64,000 nucleotides of DNA from Sipunculus nudus. Its lineage: Eukaryota; Annelida; Sipuncula; Golfingiida; Sipunculidae. A program made the position numbers and the translations under genes. This document shows, one piece after another, positions 20,697-31,581 of this stretch (the first letter of the stretch is position 1; each line of letters starts with the position of its first letter). The notes beneath the pieces are model-generated. The model was not told the DNA's origin. It saw only the letters and a list, made by a program, of their open reading frames with translations, and did no database searches. The DNA lies in NCBI GenBank assembly GCA_026874595.1, contig CM049315.1:40529615-40593614 (forward strand), given 5' to 3'.

Positions 20697-21292
20697 TAAA
20701 CCAAAATGTTCCTTGTGTCCAACAATGTGTACACGTGATTCATCAGCCTCCCCTGTGTATGTAGTACCATCCAGTGTATAAGCATTCGCCTGGCTGTCCT
20801 GTTGTCTGGTAGCTGAATCTGATACTTGACCCTGGCTGGGAAACTTGATGACACTCCCGGGGTAGGCTGGGCCTGGCTGCGTGTCTCATGGCTTGTGTGA
20901 CTGTCAAGCCCCTGTTCCGTGGGCAGGTCAACAGAGGTCACATGCTTCTCTTTAAACGTCACCTCGGATGTACTGCTTGGTGTTTTTACTGGCCCACTGC
21001 TATTACTTTCGTATTCTTGCAGTACCTTTACCTGCGCCTCAGATACCTCCAATTCTGTTTGTAATTCTAAGGCATCTTGTTGTTGTTCTAATCTCAGTTT
21101 TTCTAACTGCAATGCCTGTTTTTTCTTTAAAGCACGAGCTCTTGCCAAAAGTTCTGCTTTCCTTAGCTTAACAGAAGTAACGCTAGATGTTTTGCTGGAG
21201 GTTTGACTAGCGCTATCAAACTCTGTAACTGAGTCCTGGATCTGTTCACTTTGATCTTCAAGCACAGTTTTTTCCAATTCCAACTTATCCAT
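20696..21292 (-). CDS. BEL/Pao Gag N-terminal coiled-coil region (198 residues)
   Basis: Starts 25 bases after the 5' LTR. Residues about 40-95 are a Lys/Glu/Gln/Leu-rich coiled coil (KLRKAELLARARALKKKQAL), as in the Gag N-terminus of many BEL elements. The last ~45 residues, after SSSFPARV, lose this character, while the -1 frame over the same bases reads as a hydrophilic protein continuous with Gag-Pol. The frame change therefore probably happens near 20,840-20,885 rather than at the TAATG. Whether this is a one-base loss in this copy, a programmed -1 shift at T_TTC_CCA (20,843-20,837), or coupled re-initiation is open. Confidence 0.85.
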   Translation of the reverse strand: MDKLELEKTVLEDQSEQIQDSVTEFDSASQTSSKTSSVTSVKLRKAELLARARALKKKQALQLEKLRLEQQQDALELQTELEVSEAQVKVLQEYESNSSGPVKTPSSTSEVTFKEKHVTSVDLPTEQGLDSHTSHETRSQAQPTPGVSSSFPARVKYQIQLPDNRTARRMLIHWMVLHTQGRLMNHVYTLLDTRNILV

Positions 21293-21317
21293 ACTGGATC
21301 CAAATTTTGTTAATAAA

Positions 21318-22019
21318 TGTAGCGAATCTACAGTTTGTCAATCAGTCAACACACTGACACCAAATAAAGCAAAATCCATTTAATGTGTCCATAAAGGTAT
21401 GTTGAAGCAGATTAACTGCAATGAACAGAAATATATCATAAGTACATTGCCCTTGATGAGATTGAATAAAGTAAACACAAACAGATCATAGATTGATTGT
21501 TCAAGTAAGACTGACTTAAATACACATTAATGAATCATTAGTTTATGTTCTTGTATCAAAAGTTATAACCATTATATTGCAGAATGAATAAAACAACTGA
21601 AGTATTTAAACAGACAAACTCTTAATGCTTTTATATTATCAGTACTGTAAAAATGACAAAATGATTGATCCTTAGTATTATCAGTAAATATGTGTACATC
21701 TATTTAACTCTAAACTATTGAATAACTCACCAAAATTGTTTGATCTCTACCCAATAGCATTGGAACAAAGACTGTGCTGATCCGGATTGTAACAGGCTGT
21801 ATTGTGGACTGAAGCGCCAAAGTAACGACCCCTCCCTATATCCCCTACACAGGGGTGACAATAAGGCCAAGCAATGAAATATCCGTTTCTCTAAATCTTA
21901 AGCAATAATCATTAACTGTGCATGTTCACAAACTAAAGAATACAAGTAATTTTAATCTAATAACTAGTATATACATTAATTCAACCATGCACCATTATAT
22001 ATGTTATTTGGCCATAACA
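21318..22019 (-). repeat. BEL/Pao 5' LTR
   Basis: 702 bases, apparently identical to the 3' LTR, with the same TG...CA ends. It would carry the element's promoter; no TATA box was assigned. Confidence 0.96.
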
Positions 22020-22024
22020 GACAC
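22020..22024. repeat. Target-site duplication of the BEL/Pao element (right)
   Basis: GACAC, identical to 14,255-14,259. Confidence 0.95.
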
Positions 22025-23036
22025 GATTTAGCTAAACCTATTTTCTCGTTAGATAAATAAGGGCCTCCAGTTTGTATTCAGATATAAACGTCATTCCGGC
22101 TGTAAACAGGTACCGTAAAATAAAGTGAATACCAATATAGGCCTACGATATATATTTATATATTTCTATTTCAGAAGCCTCGAACAGATCCGAGGTGCCG
22201 TTTAAACGACGCTCAGACCGGATACAGCTTTCCGACTCTTAAGTCACATTTCTGCTTTTGAACAAACAAAGGTTTATGTCAGTTTCTATCCTAATTTGGT
22301 AGCTGCACAGCTATGTGTGAGTACACAGAGAGTACGCTCGAATAATTATCTGTCTAAAGAGATACAACACGTTGGTAAATAAGCTGTAAGCGAAGAGTAA
22401 AGTTTCTTAGTTATAGGCGACGTTTATAGGCTATCGTTTATTTGACGGGGTCTTAATTTTTTCCAAACACAGCCCCTATTTATAGTTTCTCATCCGAAGC
22501 CCAGAAACTTCCATATTCACTAACATTCCAAAGAACACAACAATACACACGTGCCCATAGTGCATGAACAGACCTGAAACTTCTAGACTAAAACGAGCCC
22601 TTAGTCTCTACAAGTCAGGGTTCAACCAGTACAGTTCCAACAGCAACGCCCAGGGATAACACGATCAGAACGACAGCCGCATAATAATCAAATACATGTA
22701 ACAAATATAAGTGTGTGTGTGTGTGTGTGTGTGTGTGAATAAATTGATATCAACAAAATGAACCTGTGTAGCGGGGAAGAGGCATTTTCTGGTGTGTTAT
22801 TTAATGAAAGGTTCAGGGGATTATCTACAGTAAAGCGACGTCAGAGCTTCAGATATAGGCCCCTTTAACGCTTGCAGCAGGAGCAGTTAACATGATGATG
22901 CTTGTTATGCGCTTTTCTTTCATGAGAAATGCTAAAAGAATAACATTCTTGAAACCATTATCTCGCATTATTTTGCCCAGGGCGTTTTTCTATCTTATAG
23001 TGAAGAGTTACTTATTAATAGCGAAACAGGTATAAA

Positions 23037-23312
23037 GGGGTGTTTCCATGTGCGCGTATATGCGTTCATGCGTATATGTGTGAAAATCGCTCATACGATT
23101 TTGTAACGGGGGTTTTTCCATGTGTCCGTTCCATCGTCACAGGGGGGATTTTCACGCATAGGGTCTGCGTGAACTCAGGGTTTCAGCGTAAAATGACGTC
23201 ACTTCACTATATTTTTGTTGGAGGCCTAGCTGCTCGATCCACTGTACAAATATATTTTTCTGCCACATCACGCATATACACGCGTATACGCGCACATGGA
23301 AACACAGACTTA
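23037..23312. mobile_element. MITE-like element, copy 1
   Basis: The ends are inverted repeats: TGTTTCCATGTGCGCGTATA at the left and the complement TATACGCGCACATGGAAACA at the right (ending near 23,315). The interior carries ATTTTCACGCATAGGGTCT. It is absent from the matching place in duplication copy B, so it inserted after the duplication. The right edge is followed by TTA, consistent with a PIF/Harbinger-type 3-base target, but this is an inference; no transposase is encoded. Confidence 0.6.
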
Positions 23313-23315
23313 AGC

Positions 23316-23604
23316 AGCGTCTCCATTTATGCGCTTATGAGTGAAAAATCGCTCATATGATTTTGTAACTGGGCTGTTTCAATGTGTCCGTCAGCGTATA
23401 TGCGTATATGCGTATGTGCGTACATGCGTGGATATCGCCACAGTAAGGATTTTCACGCATAGGGTCTATGTGAACTCAGGGATTTAGGGTAAAATAACGT
23501 TATATTACCATCTTTTTGTGGAAGGCCAGCTTGATCCACTATACAACGTCTGCCAGTTCACGCATATATATACACATATACCCGCACATGGAAACAGACC
23601 TTAA
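23316..23604. mobile_element. MITE-like element, copy 2, directly adjacent
   Basis: The left end AGCAGCGTCTCCATTTATGC pairs with the right end GCACATGGAAACAGACCT. Both ends abut TTA. The interior matches copy 1 in order (AAAATCGCTCATA, TTTTGTAAC, TTTCACGCATAGGGTCT, GTGAACTCAGGG, TTGATCCACTATACAA-type block). The two copies are head to tail. Confidence 0.6.
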
Positions 23605-24034
23605 GCCGTTTATCTTACGCACATGCATCTGTTAATTATAAAGATAAACTCAATACAAGAGCAAATGTGTTATAAATCTTGTACACTTAATACACGCTCA
23701 CATGCACTGACTCATGGGCTTATCGCACATTTGATTTATAATGCTGATGACATTGTGTTATGGTGTTCCAGGACCTAATGACTCTGGGATAGATTAGGTC
23801 TGATAATGTTTAAAATATGAGCTTAATTTAGCTTATGAAGTATAGTGCTCAAATTTCAAATTGTGTGTATCTTGATATACTGAAAAGGGGGAAATTATCA
23901 TTTACCTACACGCCTGGCTAGAATTATTCACAAGGTACCTGGTGTCGGTGGTTAGAAACAACTGAACATTCTATGATAAAACTTTGTTTGTTGAACATTT
24001 TGATATTGCGTTTATCAGATGGCAGTCAGTGGGA

Positions 24035-26225
24035 AAGAATGTTTCTCAATATACGTCATTGTAGCCTATCATTAGTAAACTGCGCTCACTTGACATAATG
24101 TTCATATTTATACGTCAATGTATGATCCGCAGTAAACTGCGCTCACGTGACAAAATGTTCCTGTATATACGTCAATGTTTTATAACAGTTAACTGTGGTC
24201 AGGTGACATTGTTCCTGCATATACGTCAATGTATATTCGCAGTAAACTGCGCTCACGTGACATAATGATATTGTATGTACGTCAATGTATAATCCGCAGT
24301 TAACTGCGCTCACGTGACATAATGTTCCTGTGTATACGTCAATGTATAATCTGTAGGAATCCTGGCTCACGTGACATAATGATTATGCATATACATCAAT
24401 GTATAATTCGCAGTAAACTGCGCTCACGTGACATAATGTTCCTGTAAATACGTCAATGTAAAATCCGCAGTAAACAGCGCTCACGTGACATAATGTTCCT
24501 GCATATATACGTCAATGTATAATCCCCAGTAATCTGCGCTCACGTGACACAATGTTTCTGCATATATGTCAGTGTATAATTCGCAGTAAACTGCGCTCAC
24601 TTGACACAATGTTCCTGTATATACGTTAATGTAAAATCCGCAGTAAACTGCGCTCACGTGACAGAATGTTCCTGCATATACGACAATGTATAATCCTCGG
24701 TAATCTGCGCTCACGTGACATGTTTCTGCATATACGTCTATGTATAATTCACAGTTAACTGCGCTCACGTGACATAATGTTCCTGTATATACGTCAATGT
24801 ATAATCCGCATTAAACTGCGCTCACGTGACATTTTGTTCCTCTATTATCCCCAGTAATCTGCGCTCACGTGATAAAATGTTCCTGCATATACGTCAGTGT
24901 ATATTCGCAGTAAACTGCGCTCACGTGACAATGTATAATCCTCGGTAATCTGCGCTCACGTGACATGTTTCTGCATATACGTCTATGTATAATTCACAGT
25001 AAACTGCGCTCACGTGACATAATGTTCCTGTATATACGTCAATGTATAATCCGCATTAAACTGCGCTCACGTGACATTTTGTTCCTCTATTATCCCCAGT
25101 AATCTGCGCTCACGTGATAAAATGTTCCTGCATATACGTCAATGTATATTCGCAGTAAACTGCGCTCACGTGACATAATGATATTGTATATACGTCAATG
25201 TATAATCCGCAGTTAACTGCGCTCACGTGACATAATGTTCCTGTGTATACGTCAATGTATAATCTATAGGAATCCTGGCTCACGTGACATAATGATTATG
25301 CATATACGTCAATGTATAATTCGCAGTAAACTGCGCTCACGTGACAATGTTCCTGTAAATACGTCAATGTAAAATCCGCAGTAAACAGCGCTCACGTGAC
25401 ATAATGTTCCTGCATATATACGTCAATGTATAATCCCCAGTAATCTGCGCTCACGTGACACAATGTTTCTGCATATATGTCAATGTATAATTCGCAGTAA
25501 ACTGCGCTCACTTGACACAATGTTCCTGTATATACGTTAATGTAAAATCCGCAGTAAACTGCGCTCACGTGACATAATGTTCCTGCATATACAACAATGT
25601 ATAATCCTCGGTAATCTGCGCTCATGTGACATGTTTCTGCATATACGTCTATGTATAATTCACAGTAAACTGCGCTCACGTGACATACTGTTCCTGTATA
25701 TACGTCAATGTATAATCCGCATTAAACTGCGCTCACGTGACATTTTGTTCCTCTATTATCCCCAGTAATCTGCGCTCACGTGATAAAATGTTCCTGCATA
25801 TACGTCAGTGTATAATTCGCAGTAAACTGCGCTCATGTGACGTAATGTTCCTGTATAAAAGTCAATGTATAATCCGCAGTAAACTTCGCTCACGGGATAT
25901 AATGTTCCTTGAAATACGTCAATGTTAAATCCGCAGTAAACTGCGCTCACGTGACATAATGTTTCTGCATATACGTCAATCTATAATTCGTAGTAAACTG
26001 CGCTCACGTGACATAATGTTTCTGCATATAAGTCAATCTATAATTCGCAGTAAACTGCGCTAACGTGACATAATGTTCCTGTAAATACGTCAATGTAAAA
26101 TCAGCAGTAAACTGCGCTCATGTGACATAATGTTTCTGCATATACGTCAATGTTAAATCCGCAGTAAACTGCGCTCACGTGGCATAATGTTCCTGCGTAT
26201 TTATACGTCAATGTATGATCCGCTA
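24035..26225 (+). repeat. ~57-bp minisatellite array, about 37 units
   Basis: The unit runs approximately CGCAGTAAACTGCGCTCACG, then TGACATAATGTTCCTGTATA, then TACGTCAATGTATAATC. Most units hold a CACGTG hexamer and a perfect 5-bp-stem hairpin (CGCAG-TAAA-CTGCG). Blocks of units repeat at a larger scale: 24,481-24,768 reappears at 25,392-25,679 (911 bases, 16 units), and 24,835-24,900 at 25,082-25,147. Minus-strand reading frames rich in Tyr, Val and Cys arise from the repeat. Confidence 0.95.
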
Positions 26226-27162
26226 TCCTATATATAACTATAAAGAGAGACTGAGAGAGAAAGTGGAGATAGAAACATAGATATAAAAAGAATATAGATT
26301 AATATATAACAATGTTTATTTATTTATATTATCAAAAATATATATATTATATATTGATATAACAACTCTGTACATCGTTATTTATATCCGGTAACAATGG
26401 GCACTACCTGTACTCCTTGACCCCGTGTCCCAGATACTGACCTTACGAATACGAAGTACATGTCCGGGAAATATTATTTTGTTATCAGCATGGTAGGGGC
26501 CCACAGCGGTCTGCATTATTAATACTTCGACACGATCAGCTGAACATTTTTCTTTGTTAAATACATGAGGGCATTAAGCGAGCGCACACTCTCAGGATTA
26601 TTAATTCTACCTATTAAGTGTATATGTACCGTTCAATACCAATATACGGTATATTTACATATTAACGGCTGCAGCGTCCAATCATATCCCTTGATAAGAC
26701 TAAGTTGCCCGGGTAAGTAACGAGTCTCAAGTCGGATATAGCACTAAAGTACAATTTACCTTTCTGCTATTACACATATATACGAGTTTATGCGAGTTTT
26801 ATATCAAAATTCATTAGTTGTACTTACTATACGTACTTAATCTTAGTAAAACTTACATATAGACGACATTATCGTTAATTTGACGGAGTATTTTGTATGA
26901 GCACTCGAAAATACAAATACGATTTTATTATAATCATGTGACAATATAACAAATAACAATCTCCCTGATAACTATAGTCCAGTACGGAGTACCTGATCAG
27001 ATGCAAGTATGATTCACACTCTTATTAGAGCCATTTAAATGACAACTTGAGCTATGAGTCAAGGACGATTGCGGCATACAAAAATAAACACGTTAAAGTC
27101 ACCTATTCACCTGTCTTGAAGTGGCATTCAAATTATCTTTTCTTGGAGTGATTGACGATTCC

Positions 27163-27352
27163 ATATCCAGAAGCGGATCCAGGGGGTCCGGACCCCCCCC
27201 TTTTTCACCAGAAGCAACCTTTTTAAGGGGTTTTAGACGTAATTTTGCGGCCTGGACCCCCCCTTTTCCAGACTTGATGACCATTTTTTTTAGGATTTTC
27301 ATTAGTCCTCCTGGGTTGGACCCCCCCTTTTCCTAAATCCTGGACCCCCCCC
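27163..27352 (+). repeat. GGATCC/poly-C MITE-like fragment with ~65-bp internal repeat
   Basis: GCGGATCCAGGGGGTCCGG opens the segment. The block GGACCCCCCC(T)TTTTCC occurs three times about 65 bases apart (27,190, 27,253, 27,317). It is related in style to the CAGGGGCGGAT element at 29,869. Confidence 0.5.
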
Positions 27353-28440
27353 CTGATATCGTTTATGCTCACAAGAGCGATTGGTGACGCATACGCATAT
27401 TAACGAACCGGGAAATTCCAAACTTTCGAATAGGGTATTCCCCTAGCAGATGACTTTTCTACTCATCTCTACTCATGTAGAGACTATACTTATGGAACGA
27501 ATTTGCTGCAAACGTAAACCATACGCATGCGTATTGTAGGAATCACCGACGTCCGTTTCCTAGATGCATTTCGCATGCGTGCTGCAAACGCATACGTACC
27601 GCATATACACATATATGGAATGCAATTTTTATGAAGAATTTTGTGATTTCTTGCTAATTCATCGTGTACATTAATAAACTGTAGGTAATTCATGCTAAGA
27701 AAGTCTCCTATTATGCCTCTGGGATGGTTGAATTACCTTAAGCTGTTTATAAACACGGTACATGGCGCCTGTATTGATAAATAGAAGAAAAATTCATATC
27801 ACTGAATTGGTTTGTTTGTTGGTTGGTTGGTTGCATCTGTGCTGACTGAATGGGCGCTATTTTTAGATGCATATAACCCCATTTGCATAACTCCGAACGG
27901 TTTAGTTTGCCGCCAGGTGTCCTTGCTGAATGTATTTGAATTATTTTGGCGGGCACCCCACATATAATAAACAAATAAACAAGTAGGTATATACAAAACG
28001 ATCAATCCGTGTACCGTGGGATCAGCGTTTTCTAGCGTATTTTTATGAGAGGTTTAAGGGATCATCTGTAGTTAATAGACGCCAGATAACGGTATAGGCC
28101 CCTTTAACACTTGCGACGGGAGCAGTTAAATTTTTGTTGCACGTGTTGCACTTGTTTTTTTTTCTGGAGAAATGTTATGTATGACATACTTGACACCCTT
28201 ATCCCGTTCCACCTTGCTTAAGAACCTTTTTCATTGTTTATTACAATGGTATAAAGTTTACTTTTAAATTTCAGATCTTGTATAAGCCGTATGTCCTACG
28301 CAAATACATCTGTTAATTATAAAGATAAATTTGATACGAGAGCGAATCTGTTATAAATCTTGTAAATTTAATACACACTTACACTTGAACTCATGGGGTT
28401 ATCACACATTTGATTTATTACGCTGATAACACGATGGGGC

Positions 28441-29868
28441 ATTTTCTGTGTCACACTTTCTGTCCCCGCTCTTGTCTTCTTAGATCCATAGAGCAAATAC
28501 GGGATAATGGCTTTGAAGAGTGTTGGTTGAAATTAAGGCGCTAGTGTCTTTTTAAATGTAAGAAAAATCACAGAATCGGTATTAATCTCTAGCTTTGACC
28601 AATATCTGGCAATAATCATGATCTGGAGATCCAGAATGTTGGCGGAGGTATGTGTGCTGTCTCTTCTCTCTGTGTGTGTTTTCTAATTTAGAATGCACAG
28701 ATTTTTTTAAAGTTTAAAAACAGACGAGCAATGTAAACTAAGCGATGGCGTTTTTACGAAGTAAAAAATAATTAATTAATGTCTGCTGAAAAAATACTTC
28801 TATTGAAGACTTTAAGATAAACATTTCAAATCTTTTACGCTTTTATTAAATATGTTTTGAGAATTCCTCGATTGCTATTTTTTTTAGAACACACCATGCA
28901 ATACACCATTCATTGTTATGTTAATAAAATACTCTCCTTATTGTGGAGAAATTGATGGAAGTGGAAATAACGACCTCCGATTCTGGTACCGGATGGAGTG
29001 TGTTGATAAACACACGTGATCTTATTTCGTTATTGCCTGTGTAATGCAACGTATTAACCTGTGTAACGAAGAATCAAAACACTAAAAAACCCGTAAGTTT
29101 AAAATTTCGCAATTTTATGTAAATTGGTGAATTAAAGCATGCTCTCAGCGAGCGCACCCCTCCTTCAGGGCTTCGATCAGCAAATAAATCAATACAAAGG
29201 AGTTTCGACAGATTCTTAGCCCCCCCCCCCCCCCTCCATCCCCGAAATTAAGACATCCGTTCAAAATTTTTGGACAGCTCCCGTCCCCTTATGACATACA
29301 GGATAAAACCCAGGTCCCGAAATGTCATAGTTTTCTTCACTCACAACACATACTAGGACGTATATATTTTCATTGTATATACAAAAAAATCTTCAGCTCA
29401 GTGTTAAGCACTAAATTACTTAGAGTTTAACTTTGCTAATATTTGTGGCAATTCAATGAACAAAATGACACATTCAATATATCCTTAATTTTCTTAATAT
29501 GAGATGCATATAAACTGAAAGATTGTTGACAAAAATATGATGAAACTATTAACTTATTTTTTTTTTTAATATTTGTTTATTACCTTTACGTGGGACATGA
29601 GCTCCCCCCCCCCCCCCCCCCCAACACACACACACTCACACAAACCATGAATGAAGCTATGCCCATGCAACCAATTACGCTCGAAAACCTAACCTAGCTA
29701 GACATTCATCAGTTGTTCCTGTTCCATAACCCTACACCAAAGCACCGAAATCCATGTTTTGAGGACAGGCAGAGACAGACAAACAGAGGTGAACATATAC
29801 TTCTGACAAGACAATATTAGACGGACTTAAAAAGGATCAACGGCTACAATATATCTGCACGCAGGTAC
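28441..29868. other. Non-coding, no gene recognised
   Basis: AT-rich sequence with poly-C tracts near 29,221 and 29,605. No exon, RNA gene or complete element could be supported. Confidence 0.4.
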
Positions 29869-30197
29869 CAGGGGCGGATACAGGAATTTATAATATGGGT
29901 CGGGGGGGGGGGGGGGGGGGGGGCTCACTTTGCGAGGCCGCGTAGGGGGGGGGGGGGGGGGGGCGTTGTCGTTGGTTATGGCCCAGGTCTTGAATTTTAT
30001 TTTGAAAATTTACTTTATAGTCGTGCAATCTTGGGTCGCTTAAATGCACTGTCAGCAAAACATATATAAATATACAGTTAAACTGTTATATACACTTGGT
30101 GTACTATGAGTTTTTTTCCTCACATGATTTTGGTTTGGTCAAAAAAGAGAGGGAGCGCCCCCCCCCCCCCCCCCTCCCTCCCCTAAATCCGTCCCTG
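29869..30197. mobile_element. hAT-like MITE, 329 bp
   Basis: Terminal inverted repeats CAGGGGCGGATACAGG (left) and CCTAAATCCGTCCCTG (right), the latter being CAGGGACGGATTTAGG on the other strand. CAGGGGCGG-type ends are typical of hAT elements. Subterminal poly-G (29,905-29,963) and poly-C (about 30,157-30,174) tracts face each other. No clear 8-bp target duplication is seen (GCAGGTAC versus TGTACAGG). Confidence 0.5.
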
Positions 30198-30931
30198 TGT
30201 ACAGGATTTCCTCGGGTAACTGCTATTGGTCCGTGCAAATCATAATTAGCTGTAAAGGACGGGTTACGTGGAATCTGCTGAACACCTCGACTGTTTATAT
30301 TTTTCATTAGCATATAATGTACAATTCACTTACACAGGGACAAGTTGCATTGAGCGGGACGTAATCCACAAGTGTAGAAGTTCAGCACGCGGTAAGTGGA
30401 ACACCAAATCCACCAGTTGGTATACACCTAAACATATAACAGGTATAGGCGAACTCCAGTTCTCCTTATCTATTTTATCTGCCAGGTCCAGGTCGGGTCA
30501 CGCGGATTTTGTTTGAAAAATCGTCTACAGAGCAAAGGGATCACTAGTCTTTTATTAGAATTTTCCTAAACAAAAGGAACGACCTTTAATCCCGCTACTT
30601 CGCCAGGTGCGAAAAATTGGTTGGCGGCAAATGTTTCCCTCTGCGTGGAGTTGCGCTGCACGTCTTTTCGCCCACGTGCCACATTTAATTTTCTTTTCAA
30701 AACTTTCTCATTATGCTATATTCATGTTTAGTGTTTAAAGTATTTGGGTGGAGTTATATCCATAAAATATTACTTTTCAATAAAGGTCATAAAGTAAAAT
30801 ACCAGGGCTGGCTATATCGCGAATGGAAATTTCGTATTGCAATATATTACGATATGTGGTAGCGTATTGCGATACGAATCTTGATATGTAGTTTGTATAA
30901 AATTTATAGTAAATGGGCGTATATATATATA

Positions 30932-30985
<54 letters not shown>

Positions 30986-31010
30986 ATATATTCGCAATAT
31001 GCGAATCAAC

Positions 31011-31059
<49 letters not shown>

Positions 31060-31528
31060 GATATATCTATAATATCGCGCAGCCCTCAGAAATGGATTTA
31101 TCTCATAGTTATACTATGAGGCCTAAGTTAATTATAAGTAAATAACCTGCTATCATTTGAGTTTTTTTTATTAGGCTATTCAAAACATATTCGAATCAGT
31201 GGACAGCACATTCCCCCCCCCCCCCCCCTTATTTCGGATGATATCCTGGACCTTGTGTTACCTATACCCAGCGGAGACAAAATAGGGAGTAGGCCTACTT
31301 TTAAATCGATGCGCGCTACTTTGTAAAGAAATGTTTAATGTAACCTATGCTTCATTTCAATGAATAAACGCTATGATTTGTATGAAAAAAAAAAAGTTGA
31401 ATAAATGCAAAAATAAAGTTTTGTAACGAAATTAAAAATATAAATATTAATAAGGACTTCTTCGTAGGTAGTCTTTTATTTATACAGGTAGACCTACATG
31501 GTCAACAACATTATTATTTTTTTAATTA

Positions 31529-31581
<53 letters not shown>

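Larger units (their letters stand above)
14260..22019 (-). mobile_element. Complete BEL/Pao LTR retrotransposon, 7,760 bp
   Basis: The element reads on the minus strand: 5' LTR 22019-21318, a 25-base leader, gag N-terminal frame 21292-20696, gag-pol frame 20696-15141, 3' region, 3' LTR 14961-14260. LTRs start TGTTATGG and end GCTACA (TG...CA). They have the same length (702) and I see no difference between them. A 5-bp duplication GACAC flanks it. A primer-binding site is not obvious: the first TGG lies 15 bases after the LTR. A short purine tract (AGGGAG, 14,973-14,968) precedes the 3' LTR. There is no envelope gene. The element is on the same strand as the SLC22 gene, with its 3' LTR about 1.9 kb upstream of that gene's start codon. 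Confidence 0.97.
22020..23790 (+). repeat. Segmental duplication copy A, right part
   Basis: Colinear with copy B: 22,765-23,036 aligns with 28,010-28,265 (shared GATATAGGCCCCTTTAACGC-type block, GGAGCAGTTAA, GGTATAAAG) and 23,604-23,760 with 28,290-28,440 (shared CATCTGTTAATTATAAAGAT, TTATAAATCTTGTA, CACATTTGATTTAT). A weaker match joins 22,020-22,470 to 26,536-26,900. It contains a GT microsatellite at 22,712-22,736. No gene recognised. Confidence 0.7.
23835..28440 (+). repeat. Segmental duplication copy B
   Basis: Tandem counterpart of copy A (see entries at 13,120 and 22,020). It contains the expanded 57-bp array, an intact unfilled equivalent of the BEL target (TTCGACACGATC at about 26,537), a GGACCCCCC repeat (27,163-27,352) and low-complexity stretches. 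No gene was recognised anywhere in it. Confidence 0.72.

Noticed and set aside
21275-21317. A standard primer-binding site directly after the BEL 5' LTR
   Set aside because: The first TGG is 15 bases inside and the following bases overlap the gag start; no tRNA 3' end could be matched with confidence.
24035-26225. Regular short repeats that could suggest a CRISPR array
   Set aside because: The units are contiguous minisatellite copies with no unique spacers, the sequence is eukaryotic, and there are no cas genes.
30881-31119. Tyr-Ile-rich frames with apparent membrane character
   Set aside because: They are translations of AT microsatellites.
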